Of a stretch of DNA of 64,000 bases, positions 25,687 through 35,346 are shown in pieces (the first letter of the stretch is position 1; every line of letters starts with the position of its first letter). Both the position numbers and the translations under genes were made by a program. Source of the DNA: Rhodobacter sp. (GTDB lineage: Bacteria; Pseudomonadota; Alphaproteobacteria; Rhodobacterales; Rhodobacteraceae); assembly GCA_016704435.1 (NCBI GenBank), contig JADJAB010000001.1, positions 62,001 to 126,000 on the forward strand, written 5' to 3'. A model generated the notes under the pieces. It ran no database searches and had not been told where the DNA came from. It worked only from the letters and a program-made list of their open reading frames with translations.

Positions 25687-26851
25687 CGCCCCGCTGCGGA
25701 TCATCGGCACCTCAGTCACCCTGACCGAAGAGCTGCAACGCCAGGCCCGCGCAGCGCTGGGTTTTCCGATCGTTTTCGAAATTCTCGACGGGCTCAGCTG
25801 TCAGCGCCGTGGCGTCCTGTCCCCGGACAGCTACGATGTCTACGACCAATGGTTCCACTCGCTTGACCTCTTGTGGACCGCCGGGTCGATCCAGCCCCTG
25901 GAAACCGGCCGCATCACACGCTGGCCGCAAGTTCGCGTAGCCGGGGCAGCGACGGCGGCAGGGCAGGCCTTCGGCACCAGGCCGAACGAGTTGCTCTATG
26001 TCCAGCCCGACCGGACGCTGGGCCCACAGCCCGACATGCGCGATGGCCCCCGGATCGCCATGTTGCCCACCACCTACAACGTCGACAGCTTCGCCTATTC
26101 GCCGGAAGTCTCCCGGATGCTTCGCCCGGCAGAGTCGGAAAGCTGGGCCTGGCTCCTGGACGATCGCTGGCATGGCCGCTGCGCGCTCAGCCTCGATCCG
26201 GCGGCCTCGGCGGTGGAACTGGCGCTGGCGGCGCGCGCGGCCGGGCTGGTGAATGTCGCGGATCCCGGCGATCTGACAATCGAGGAAATCGACGCCCTCT
26301 TCGGCCTGCTGATGGCACGCAAACGCTCGGGTCACTTCAGCCGCTTTTGGGCTTCTGCCGAGGATTCGGTGCGCCTGATGGCCAATTCGGGCTGCGTGAT
26401 CGGCGCGCTCTGGTCGCCAGCCTACTACACGATGCGCGGCATGGGACTTGATCTGGTCTATGCCGCCCCGGCCGAAGGCTATCGCGGCTGGCATTCCGGG
26501 CTTAGCGTGTCGGCCGCGGTTTCGGGCGAAAAGCTGGACCGGGCCTATGCCTACCTGAACTGGTGGCTGGATGGCGTGCCCGGCGCGATCATGGCGCGTC
26601 AGGGCTATTACATGTCGGTTGCCGATCCGCTGCACGACACGCTGACGGCGAACGAATGGGACTATTGGTATGGCGGCCTGCCCGCCGCCGAGGACCTGCC
26701 GGGCCTTGACGCCCCCATCGTCGTCCGCCGCGGCGAGCGCCGCGAAGGCGGCAGCTACCGCGAGAGAGTGGCAAAGATCACCGCCTGGAGCACGATCATG
26801 CCCGAGCACAACTACCTGATCCGCAAATGGCGCGAGTTCATCGAAGGCTAG
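25679..26851 (+). CDS. signal-less (cytoplasmic) PotD-like solute-binding protein
   Basis: 390 residues starting MSDAPLRIIGTSVTLTEELQ, so it begins at the point where the periplasmic paralogue (23067-24380) begins after its signal; there is no signal peptide or lipobox. Shared stretches include YRGW, YLNWW, MARQGYY, GGSYRERV against GGSFEARM, and RKWREFIEG against QRWNEFVSA. The start has GGAGGAG upstream and overlaps the regulator stop by eight bases. A solute-binding fold kept in the cytoplasm and coupled to a regulator suggests ligand sensing or presentation, not transport. It converges on HyuB. Confidence 0.88.
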   Translation: MSDAPLRIIGTSVTLTEELQRQARAALGFPIVFEILDGLSCQRRGVLSPDSYDVYDQWFHSLDLLWTAGSIQPLETGRITRWPQVRVAGAATAAGQAFGTRPNELLYVQPDRTLGPQPDMRDGPRIAMLPTTYNVDSFAYSPEVSRMLRPAESESWAWLLDDRWHGRCALSLDPAASAVELALAARAAGLVNVADPGDLTIEEIDALFGLLMARKRSGHFSRFWASAEDSVRLMANSGCVIGALWSPAYYTMRGMGLDLVYAAPAEGYRGWHSGLSVSAAVSGEKLDRAYAYLNWWLDGVPGAIMARQGYYMSVADPLHDTLTANEWDYWYGGLPAAEDLPGLDAPIVVRRGERREGGSYRERVAKITAWSTIMPEHNYLIRKWREFIEG

Positions 26852-26898
26852 CCCCGGCGCCATGGTCGGCTCGGCAACTGGCAGGCCGGACCGCTGCA

Positions 26899-28667
26899 TC
26901 AGGCGGTCTTCTCCAGCTGGGCGCGGCGCGTACGGGTGCCGGCCAGATCAACCGTTTCGGCATCCAGATCCAAGACGACACCATAGACGTTCAGCGCGTC
27001 TCCGGCCGAACAGAACCCGTCCAGCACGTCATCCAGCACCTTTTGCGGGTCACGTTCCAGCGGGCTGCCAAAACCTCCGCCACAGGGGCTGTAATAAGGC
27101 CATGACATCATCCTTCTTCCGTCCAGGCCGTGGAACTTGGAGTGCATGGCGCGCGGCTCGCCGCCGTTCACATTGTAGATCTCGCATTTGCCCAAGGCGC
27201 CCGGCTTGCCGCCGAAAATGCCCCGGGGCACGTTGGTATGACGCTCGGATTCGTGGGTGATGATGCCATCGGTCAGGATGCGCTGGGCCTTGACCACGCC
27301 GATGCCGCCGCGGTAGCGCCCGGCGCCTGGGGCGACGTCGTCGCGCAATTCGTAGCGTTCGCAGATCATCGGCAGGTGCATCGCCAGGTCTTCCAGCGGG
27401 TTGTTGCGGGTATTGGCCATCAGGTTGTCGATGGCATCGGGTCCGTCGCTGTTGGGCCGCCCGCCATAGGCGCCCTCGTTCACCTCCAGAAACACCCAGT
27501 AGTTGCCGTCGGGCCGCACTCCGGCGTAGGAGGCGAAGGAAATCGACGCCGAAGACCCGGCAATGATCTCATCCGGCAGGACCGGGGCCATCGCCTTCAT
27601 GATCAGGTCGATCATGTAGTTGCACTGGGTAAAGCGCGCTTCGGCCGAGGCGGGGGCCTCGGGGTTGAAGATCGACCCTTTCGGCGCGATCACCGAGATC
27701 GGGCGGAAGCTGCCCTGGTTCGACGGTACCCGGTTGTCGCTGGTGGCCGTATCCAGCAAGAGCTTGCGGAAGGCCGCAAAGGCCGCGACCTTGGTCGAGC
27801 CCTCGAAAGGCACGTTATAGGCGGTGGGGGTCTGCGGGGCGGAACCGGTCAGGTCCACCTCGATCCGGTCGCCAATGACGCGGACGCAGACCTTGACCGG
27901 CAGTGTCTTGCCCCGGTTGCGGCCATCGTCGTCCAGCCAGCCCTCGGCGCGATATTCGCCATCGGGAATGGCGGCGATGCGCTGGCGCAGCATGGCTTCG
28001 GAATAATCGATCAGTTGGTTGCAGGCGTTGAACACCAGGTCCTTGCCGTAGCGATCCAGCAGTTCCTTGAAACGTTTCGCGCCCAGACGGGCCGAAGCGA
28101 TCTGCGCCTCGATATCGTCGCAAAGCTGGCGCGCGGCCCGGCTGTTGCGCCGGATGTAGTTCCAGATCGTCTCGTTCCGCTTGCCCTTGCGGTAAAGCTT
28201 GGTGCCGGCAAACAGCATGCCTTCGGCAAAGACGTCGGGCACGTCGATGATCAGGCCCGGCGTTGCGCCCCGATGTCGATGTGATGTGCGGTGTTGGCCG
28301 AATAGCCGACCAGCGCGCCCTGGTAGAAGATCGGGATCACGATGGCCAGGTCGGGGCTGTGCGAGGCGCCGTAATAGGGGTGGTTGTGCACCACAACATC
28401 GCCTTCATACCATTCGCCATCATCCAGGCTTTGCTTGATGCCGTTCAGATAGCCGGGGATCGACCCGATATGCATCGGCGTCGATTCCGATTCGCACAGC
28501 GTGTTGAAATCCTTGTCGAACAGGCCCGCGCCCAGATCCTCGGACTCGCGGATGATCGACGAAAAGGACATGCGGAACAGCACATGCGCCATTTCCTCGG
28601 CGATGGTCTCGATCGCGCCGCGGATGACCTGAAGCGTGATCGGGTCGATCTTGGGTGTCTTTGTCAT
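26899..28667 (-). pseudogene. hyuB: hydantoinase/N-methylhydantoinase B (HyuB), frameshifted
   Basis: 589 residues when joined, normal for HyuB. N-terminal part: DPITLQVIRGAIETIAEEMAH, GDVVVHNHPYYGASHSPD, NTAHHIDIGA. C-terminal part: GLIIDVPDVFAEGMLFAGTKLY, SAEARFTQCNYMIDLIM, NEGAYGGRPNSDGPD, YRGGIGVVKAQRIL. With HyuA it hydrolyses the hydantoin ring with ATP. The break is at 28265-28267: GGGGCGCAACG would need one more G to read GAATPGLIID. The ATG at 28667 follows GGAGGGG; another at 28682 overlaps the HyuA stop (ATGA). N-methylhydantoin is favoured over 5-oxoproline because N-carbamoylsarcosine amidase is in the same operon. Confidence 0.88.
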
Positions 28668-28678
28668 GGTCCCCTCCG

Positions 28679-30750
28679 TCATGCTTTGGCCAGACGCATG
28701 CTGCCGTGATCCAGAACCTCGGCCGTGTAGCCGGGCGGCAAGAGCGTGGTCGAATTGTGCTGGATGATGATCGCCGGGCCCGTCACCCGTGTCCCGGCGC
28801 CCAGCTTGCCGCGATCATAGCGCGGGGTCTTGTGGCTTTTTCCATCGTCGAAGACGGTTTCGCGTTCGTACAGGAAGGCGGCCTGCACATCATCCTTGGT
28901 GCCCCTGGCAATCTTCGGCAGTTCCAGATGGCGGACCTTGGCGGTGGCGATGATGCGGATGTTGTAAAGCTCCACCAGGCTGTCGTCGAAGGCATAGCCG
29001 TAATCGGCGGTATGCGCCTTGTGAAAGCCCTGCATCACCTTGCCCTTGTTGGCCATGGTCAGCTTGCCGCCCGGAATCGGCACCCTCAGCTCGAACCCCT
29101 GACCATGATAGCGGACCTCGGCAATGACCTCGAAATTGCGATCCTTCGCGACCACGCCGTCCAGGTCCAGATCGGCCTTGCCGGACTGGATCAGGGCGTC
29201 GATCACCGTGTTCACGCGGTCAAGCGCCGCCTGATCCGCACTGTAAAGGTTGGTGATGACCGACTGGATATGTTCGTATTGCAGATTGGTGCCGAGAAGA
29301 CCCATCGCCGCGGTGATCCCCGGCGCCAGCGGCACCAGAACGTCCGGGCGCTGACCAGTTCGGCCAGAGCCACGCCATGGAACGGCCCCGCCCCGCCAAA
29401 GGGCATCAGCGAGAACTCGCGCGGGTCATAGCCGCGCGCCACCGAATTCGCCCGCATCTTCAGCGCCATGTTGTTGTTGACGACGCGGATGATGCCCAGC
29501 GCGGCTTCAGTGACGGAAATTCCCATCGGGTCGGCGATCTTTTCCTTGATCGCCTCGTGCGACAGGCCTGGGTCCAGCGGCAGGTCGCCGCCCAGGAACT
29601 TGTCGGCATCCATCCGGCCCAGAACCACCTGCGCATCGGTCACCGTCGGCTCTGTGCCGCCCCGGTTGTAGCAGGCTGGCCCCGGTTCCGACCCGGCCGA
29701 CCGAGGGCCGACGTGAAAGCCACCTGCGCTGTCCAGCCAGGCGATGGAGCCACCGCCCGCGCCCATGGTTTCCAGGTCGATCATCGGGGCCATGACGGCA
29801 TGGCCCGACACCACCGTGTCGCGCGGGTTCTTGATCCGCAGCTTGCCACCCGCGATGGTCGAGATGTCGGCCGAGGTGCCGCCGATGTCGTTCGTCATGA
29901 TATTGGTCACGCCCGCCAGCCGGGCCTCGGCCAGGGCGCCGATGACGCCGCCTGCTGGCCCCGACATGAGGATGCCCACAGGCTTTCTCGCGCAGCCTTC
30001 TATGGTAGAGATGCCGCCGTTCGACTGGATCACCCGCAGCTTGGCGGGAATGCCCGCCTCGCGCACCTTCGACTCCAGATTCCGCAGGTACAGAGCCGAT
30101 TTCGGCCCTACGAAAGCGTTCATCGCCACGGTCGAGAACCGCTCATACTCGCGGATCACATTGGCAACTTCGGACGAGATCGAGATATAGCAGCCGGGGA
30201 TTTCCTCGGCCACGATCTCACGCGCGCGACGTTCGTGGCTGTCGTTCAGGAACGAGAACATGAAGCCGATGCAGACCGAGGTGATGCCCCGCTTGCGGAA
30301 GATCGCGCAGGCGTCGCGCACCTCCTGTTCGTCCAGCGGCGTCTCGATCTCGCCGGTCGGCGGGCGGACCCGCTCGGTCACGGCGATGCGGTTGCGGCGC
30401 TTGACCAGCGGATGGCTTTGCCACGGCACATCGAAATGAAGCGAGAAGTTGTGCGGCCGCTTGTGCCGGCCGATGTGCAGGATGTCGCGGAAGCCCCGGG
30501 TGGTGATCATCCCCACCTCGGCCCCGTTGTGTTCGATGGTGATGTTGGTCGCCACGGTGGTGCCATGGGCAATCACCTCGACCTCTTCCTTGGCGATTCC
30601 GGCGATGTCGCAGATCTCAAGGACACCCCGGATCACGGCGATCGACTGGTCCCTGGTCGTCGAGGGAACCTTGTGAAAGAAGATCCCCCGGTCGCATTCC
30701 AGCACCAGGTCGGTGTTGGTGCCGCCCACGTCCACGCCAATTCGCGCCAT
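28679..30750 (-). pseudogene. hyuA: hydantoinase/N-methylhydantoinase A (HyuA), frameshifted
   Basis: 690 residues when joined. ASKHA ATP-binding features are present: IGVDVGGTNTDLVLE at the N terminus, HGTTVATNI, SNGGISTIEG, GPAGGVIGALAEA, DIGGTSADIS and GGGSIAWLD. The C-terminal part carries GITAAMGLLGTNLQYEH, YHGQGFELRVP and TVTAR-type domain remnants. The break is at about 29344: the coding strand reads GCCCGGACG where GCCCGGGACG would continue SARDVLVPLAPG. It lies after the amidase gene and overlaps hyuB by four bases. The expected reaction is ATP-dependent opening of N-methylhydantoin to N-carbamoylsarcosine. Confidence 0.9.
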
Positions 30751-30818
30751 CTGCGCTTCCTCCGTCTGTTGTCCGGGAGGCGGGGCGTCGTTGCGCCCCG
30801 ACCTTGTCTCGGTGCCGA

Positions 30819-31526
30819 TCAGGCCTTGGCCAGAGTCGCGACCTTCTTGCAGATGTCGTCCACGCTTTCGACATCGCCGAACTTGGCGTCGATATCGAAC
30901 AGGTTCCAGGCCACCGCGCCCGGCACGCGGTCGCCGATCGCCTCGCGCGCCGCGATGGTGCGGAAGCCGTCGGCGATGCCGTCGCAGATCGTCTGGCGCA
31001 CGCAGGCGCAGGCGGTAACGCCGGTGACGACAATGGTGTCGACGTTGTTCGCCCGCAGGATGCCGGCCAGTTCGGTGCCGTGGAAGGACGAGGCGCGCTT
31101 TTTCATCAGCGTGTATTCACCGGGGATCGGCGCGATGCGGCTGTCGATGGCCCAGAGGTCCTTGTCGGTCAGGTTGACCGCTTCGACCGGGATCTTGTCA
31201 TGCCACAGGCCCATGTCGGTGAAATCGGCGTTGCGGTCAGTGATCTCGTAGGCCGTGGTCACATGAACCACCGGGAATTTCGCCGCGCGGAACGCCTTCA
31301 GCAGCTTCTGCATGCCGGGGATCAACTCATTGTTCATCTTCTCCTGGTCGCAGGTGAAGGGGTTGCCAGGCCGCGTCCAGGCATTGGCCAGATCTACGCT
31401 GACCAGCGCCGGCCGCTTTCCCCAGCCGACGCGGCGCTGAAAGCCGCGCTCCTTGTAAAGCTTGCTGGCGGCGGCGAATGCGTCGTTCAGCATCCGGTCC
31501 AGTTCGGCGTTGTCCACAGTTGTCAT
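30819..31526 (-). CDS. N-carbamoylsarcosine amidase
   Basis: 235 residues of the isochorismatase-like hydrolase fold. It matches the Arthrobacter N-carbamoylsarcosine amidohydrolase from memory in long blocks: KERGFQRRVGWGKRPA, VDLANAWTRPGNPF, DMGLWHDKIP, ETIGDRVPG-like AREAIGDRVPGAVAWNLFDID, KFGDVES. The catalytic triad is Asp45, Lys142 and Cys175 (TACACVRQT). It splits N-carbamoylsarcosine to sarcosine, CO2 and ammonia. The ATG at 31526 has GGAAAG upstream and begins where the homologue begins, although the frame stays open far upstream. First gene of the amidase-hyuA-hyuB operon, divergent from a LysR gene. Confidence 0.93.
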   Translation of the reverse strand: MTTVDNAELDRMLNDAFAAASKLYKERGFQRRVGWGKRPALVSVDLANAWTRPGNPFTCDQEKMNNELIPGMQKLLKAFRAAKFPVVHVTTAYEITDRNADFTDMGLWHDKIPVEAVNLTDKDLWAIDSRIAPIPGEYTLMKKRASSFHGTELAGILRANNVDTIVVTGVTACACVRQTICDGIADGFRTIAAREAIGDRVPGAVAWNLFDIDAKFGDVESVDDICKKVATLAKA

Positions 31527-31667
31527 TGCGCTTTCCTTGATCCAGGGGGATAGCCCTTTGTCCTCTGGCCGGGCCCGATGGTGAATGGCCGGTTTCTCCT
31601 CTATTATGGACGAAAATGCATCAATAGCCGCCAGACCGGCAGCCCCCACCGACAGCCGAGGCCGCGC

Positions 31668-32570
31668 ATGACCCAGACTCCCAATTCCCGCGATGTCGAA
31701 GCGTTCAACATCGTAGCGGTGGAGCTGTCGTTTCGCCGCGCCGCCGAGCGCCTTGCCATGGACCAGAGCGCCTTGTCGCGGCGCATCCGCCAGCTTGAGG
31801 AAACGCTGGGCTACCAGCTGATCCGCCGCACCACGCGCGAGGTGTCGCTGACTTCGGCCGGAGAGATCTTTCACGAACGCACCCGCCTGATCCCGACCGA
31901 GATTGCGCGGGCGGTCCATGCGGCGCGCATCGCGGCCGAAGGCAAGCAAGGCCAGTTGCGCATCGGCTACATGTCCTTTGCAGCGATTGAATGGATGCCG
32001 CAGATCGTTGCAGCCTTCACCCGCGAATACCCCGACATCGACCTTGAACTGCGCTACATCCGCACCCAGGGCCAGAAGATCGAGCTGGCGCGCAACAGCA
32101 TCGACCTGGGGTTCATGCTGGGCCCCTTCCAGCATCCGCAGTTCGAGACGATTCGCGTCGAAGACGCGCCCCTGGTGGCGATCCTGCCCGTCGGGCATCG
32201 CTTGGCGACCCGCACCGAGGTTCTGCTTGCCGACCTGGCAAGCTATCCGATGGTCCTGGGATCGGCCGGCGAATGGGAATTCTTCCGGACCTTCGTGCTG
32301 GATGTCTTTGCCCAGTCCGGCCATCAGGTCGCGGTCAGGTATGAGGCCTCGAATGCCATGGGGATCCTGGGACTTGTCGCCTCGGGGCTTGGGGTTTCGG
32401 TCTATTCCCGGTCGATCGAGCGGTTTCAGCCGCGCTCGATCATGATCCGGCCGATCGCGGATTGCGCGGCCCGGATAGAGACGCTGCTGGTGTGGAACCG
32501 CGCCTACAAGAACCCGGCGCTGATGAATTTCGTGACCGTGGCCCGTCGGGTGATCGCAGCGGAGCAGTGA
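31668..32570 (+). CDS. LysR-family transcriptional regulator
   Basis: 300 residues from the ATG at 31668, which has GAGG six bases upstream. Winged helix at 1-65 (FNIVAVELSFRRAAERLAMDQSALSRRIRQLEETLG) and a two-lobed effector domain (GQLRIGYMSFAAIEWMPQIV, RYIRTQGQKIELA). It is of the CatR/CbnR-like group acting on small organic acids or amides. It diverges from the N-carbamoylsarcosine amidase gene across 141 bases, so it probably controls that operon in response to a pathway intermediate. It converges on the class V aminotransferase gene. Confidence 0.9.
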   Translation: MTQTPNSRDVEAFNIVAVELSFRRAAERLAMDQSALSRRIRQLEETLGYQLIRRTTREVSLTSAGEIFHERTRLIPTEIARAVHAARIAAEGKQGQLRIGYMSFAAIEWMPQIVAAFTREYPDIDLELRYIRTQGQKIELARNSIDLGFMLGPFQHPQFETIRVEDAPLVAILPVGHRLATRTEVLLADLASYPMVLGSAGEWEFFRTFVLDVFAQSGHQVAVRYEASNAMGILGLVASGLGVSVYSRSIERFQPRSIMIRPIADCAARIETLLVWNRAYKNPALMNFVTVARRVIAAEQ

Positions 32571-32588
32571 TGGCGGCCATCGGCCCCG

Positions 32589-33842
32589 TCAGGCCGCCGT
32601 CTCGGCCAGAATCTGCGCCAGCGCGGCGGTCAGCCGGTCAACCTGCTCGACGGTGTTGTAGTGCACCATCGACACCCGCACCACGCCGCCATCGTCCTGC
32701 AGGCCCAGCGCCTCGACCAGTCGGCGCGAGTGGAAATCGCCAAAGCGGATGGCGATGTTGAAATCGTCCATGCGCCGGGCGATGTCGCCGGCATTTCGGC
32801 CCTCGACCTTGAAGGCGATGGTCGGCACCCGGGTCGAGTTGCGGTTGTCGGACCGGCCGATCACCCGGCAATCGTTGCGGGCGTTCAGCCAGGACAACAG
32901 CCGGTCGGTCAGCGCATCCTCGCGCGCGGTGATCGCGGTGAAGGCCGCCTCAAGCTGTTGCCGCGCCGCGCCGGACCCGCCGGACCGTTTGCCCAGCGCG
33001 GTCAGGTATTCGACGATTCCGACCGTGCTGTAGGCCAGTTCGTAATTCGGATTGCCGGGTTCCAGTTTGCCGGGAACCACGTCCTTGCCGTAGAAATAGT
33101 GATACATCCCGTCCAGTTCGCGCAGCAGGTCGTATTTGCCGTAGGCGACGGCCAGGTGCGGCCCGTAGGTCTTGTAGAGGCTGAAGACATAGTAATCGAC
33201 ATCCCAGGCCTGCACGTCGATGGCCCGGTGCGGCGCGTAGGCCACCGCATCGACCACGATCTTCGCGCCCCGGTCATGCACCATGCGTGCAATTTCGGCG
33301 ATCGGGTTGATCGAGCCGAGGATGTTCGAGACATGGTGCACGCAGACCAGCCGCGTCTTGTCGGTCATCAGCGCGGCCAGGTCGTCCAGCTTCATCTCGT
33401 AGGTCACCGGATCGACCGGCCAGAACTTGATCACCACCCCGAATTCGGCCAACCGCTCCCAGGCGCCGATGTTGGATTCGTGGTCGGCGATGGTCAGGAT
33501 GATCTCGTCGCCCGGCTTGAACTGGCTGCGCATGGCGCTGGCCAGCGTGGTCATCAGTTGCGTGGTCGAAGGGCCGAAGACGATCTCTTCGGGGCGGGCG
33601 GCGTTGACCAGTGTCTTCACCGCGTGGCGGCCCTGCGCCAGCGCATTGGCGGCGGCCTTCGAGACCGCATAGCTGCCGCCGATCTGCACGTTGCGTTCGA
33701 TCAGGAACTCGCTGATCCGGTCCACCGCGCCCTGCACGATCTGCGATCCACCGGCGTTGTCCATAAGCACCCAGCCACGGCTCAGGCCGGGAAAGCTGGC
33801 CTGGATGAAGGCGTCGTCAAGGGCATCGGGCTGGGTGGACAT
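32589..33842 (-). CDS. class V aminotransferase / cysteine desulfurase-like protein
   Basis: 417 residues, PLP-dependent fold type I. FGPSTTQLMTTLASAM, DHESNIGAWERLAE, VVDAVAYAPHRAIDVQAWDVD and the Schiff-base lysine in YVFSLYKTYGPHLA are seen, and the C terminus has RVSMVHYNT. It matches the VC1184-type 'cysteine desulfurase-like' branch rather than IscS or SufS. I see no loop cysteine like that of IscS, so the reaction may be a beta-elimination or transamination of the amino compound imported by the ABC genes just upstream (31-base gap). Confidence 0.88.
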   Translation of the reverse strand: MSTQPDALDDAFIQASFPGLSRGWVLMDNAGGSQIVQGAVDRISEFLIERNVQIGGSYAVSKAAANALAQGRHAVKTLVNAARPEEIVFGPSTTQLMTTLASAMRSQFKPGDEIILTIADHESNIGAWERLAEFGVVIKFWPVDPVTYEMKLDDLAALMTDKTRLVCVHHVSNILGSINPIAEIARMVHDRGAKIVVDAVAYAPHRAIDVQAWDVDYYVFSLYKTYGPHLAVAYGKYDLLRELDGMYHYFYGKDVVPGKLEPGNPNYELAYSTVGIVEYLTALGKRSGGSGAARQQLEAAFTAITAREDALTDRLLSWLNARNDCRVIGRSDNRNSTRVPTIAFKVEGRNAGDIARRMDDFNIAIRFGDFHSRRLVEALGLQDDGGVVRVSMVHYNTVEQVDRLTAALAQILAETAA

Positions 33843-33872
33843 GGGATTGCTTTCGATGGGCTGGAGCAGGAG

Positions 33873-34613
33873 TCAGTGGTTCAGCACCGCGCTCAGGAAA
33901 TGGCGCGTGCGGTCGTGCTGAGGGTTGGCGAAGATCTCGGCCGGGGCGCCGATCTCGACCACTTCGCCGGCATCCATGAAGATCACCCGATCGGCGACCT
34001 GACGGGCAAAGCCCATCTCATGGGTGACGACGATCATGGTGACGCCGGTATGCGCCAGCGATTTCATCACATCGAGCACCTCGCCCACCATTTCAGGGTC
34101 CAGCGCCGAGGTCGGCTCGTCGAACAGCATCACCTTCGGTTCCATCGCCAGCGCGCGGGCGATGGCGACGCGCTGCTGCTGGCCGCCCGACAGGGTGCCG
34201 GGATACTTGTCGGCCTGTTCGGAAATACCCACCCGCGTCAACAGCTTGTCGGCACGTTCCGCGGCCTCGGCGGTCGAAACCCCGCGCACCCGCATCGGCG
34301 CCAGCATCACGTTGCGCCGTACGGTCAGGTGCGGGAAAAGGTTGAACGACTGGAACACCATGCCGACCTCGGCCCGCACCGCAGCCAGGCTGCGGCCGGT
34401 GGTGACCGGGATGCCTGCGACACTGATCTGGCTTTCGGGCGCGAAATCTTCCAACCGGTTGATGCAGCGGATCAGTGTCGACTTGCCCGACCCCGAGGGG
34501 CCGATGATGCAGACCACCTCGCCCTCGGCGATATCAAGGCTGATGCCGCGCAATGCCTCGAAGGCACCAAAGGACTTGCGCAGGTTGTGGATGCTGACAA
34601 AGCCCGCCATCAC
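33873..34613 (-). CDS. polar amino acid ABC transporter ATPase (HisP/GlnQ type)
   Basis: 246 residues. Walker A GPSGSGKST, Q-loop MVFQSFNLFPHLTV, signature LSGGQQQRVAIARALAM, Walker B VMLFDEPTSALDPE and switch VTHEMGFARQVADRV. This is the amino-acid PAAT family. It overlaps the permease gene by four bases. It powers uptake with the 34610-35281 permease and the 35347-36138 binding protein. Confidence 0.95.
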   Translation of the reverse strand: MMAGFVSIHNLRKSFGAFEALRGISLDIAEGEVVCIIGPSGSGKSTLIRCINRLEDFAPESQISVAGIPVTTGRSLAAVRAEVGMVFQSFNLFPHLTVRRNVMLAPMRVRGVSTAEAAERADKLLTRVGISEQADKYPGTLSGGQQQRVAIARALAMEPKVMLFDEPTSALDPEMVGEVLDVMKSLAHTGVTMIVVTHEMGFARQVADRVIFMDAGEVVEIGAPAEIFANPQHDRTRHFLSAVLNH

Positions 34614-35281
34614 CGCGTTCCCCCGCCAAAACGGCGTTCAAGCCGCGACACCCAGGCCACCAGTGGCCACAGGAACGCTACATAGATGATCGCCGCCCCG
34701 ATCAGCGGGCTGGGGTTGGCCGCCAGCGCCTGCGCCTGCGTCGCCTGTTTCAACAGGTCGGGCATGGCGACGACCGAGGCCAGCGCGGTATCCTTGATCA
34801 CGTTGATCGAATTGTTGGTCAGCGGCGGGATCACGATCTTGATCGCCTGTGGCAGGATCACGTCGACCATCATGTGTCGATAGCTGAGGCCCAGCGCCCC
34901 CGAAGCCTCGAACTGGCCCTTCGGGATTGCCTCGATCCCGGCGCGGAAGATCTCGGCGGTATAGGCGGCCGATACCATGGTCAGAGCCGACAGCGCCGAC
35001 AGGAAGGCCGACAGCCGGATGCCCACGAAGGGCAGCGCGTAATAGACAATGATCAGCAGCACCAGAAGCGGGATCGACCGGAACACGTCGATGTAGATCC
35101 GCGCGATCAGCCGCACCGGCCGGGCACCATAGATCCGCACCAAGGCCAGCCCCAACCCAAGGGCCAGCCCGGCGATGATGGCGCAAAGGCCAAGCTGCAC
35201 CGTCACCCACAGCCCTTGCATCAAGAGCGGAAAGGTGCGGACCAGCACGTCGATGTTGAAGAACGTTTGGAAGATATCCAT
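34610..35281 (-). CDS. polar amino acid ABC transporter permease (HisM/GlnP type)
   Basis: 223 residues, PAAT permease with about five helices; FPLLMQGLWVTVQLGLCAIIAGL at the N terminus and the docking motif GALGLSYRHMMVDVILPQAIKIVIPPLTN. Only one permease gene is present, so the channel is probably a homodimer, as in GlnP. It overlaps the ATPase start (ATGA type) and follows the binding-protein gene after a hairpin. Confidence 0.93.
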   Translation of the reverse strand: MDIFQTFFNIDVLVRTFPLLMQGLWVTVQLGLCAIIAGLALGLGLALVRIYGARPVRLIARIYIDVFRSIPLLVLLIIVYYALPFVGIRLSAFLSALSALTMVSAAYTAEIFRAGIEAIPKGQFEASGALGLSYRHMMVDVILPQAIKIVIPPLTNNSINVIKDTALASVVAMPDLLKQATQAQALAANPSPLIGAAIIYVAFLWPLVAWVSRLERRFGGGTR

Positions 35282-35304
35282 GCTTCAGCCCTGCCGAAAA
35301 GCAC

Positions 35305-35332
35305 GCGGCGGCCGGTCTTGCCAGGCCGCCGC
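35305..35332 (-). other. intercistronic hairpin after the amino-acid binding-protein gene
   Basis: Nine-base stem GCGGCGGCC / GGCCGCCGC closing a ten-base loop with a GG/CC core, in the 65-base gap between binding-protein stop and permease start. A second small hairpin (GATCC-TTTCG-GGATC) lies beside it at 35334. Likely tunes permease expression. Confidence 0.55.
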
Positions 35333-35346
35333 CGATCCTTTCGGGA

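Noticed and set aside
31527..32324. N-terminal extension of the N-carbamoylsarcosine amidase
   Set aside because: It is antisense to the LysR gene, and the homologue starts at the 31526 ATG behind a ribosome site.
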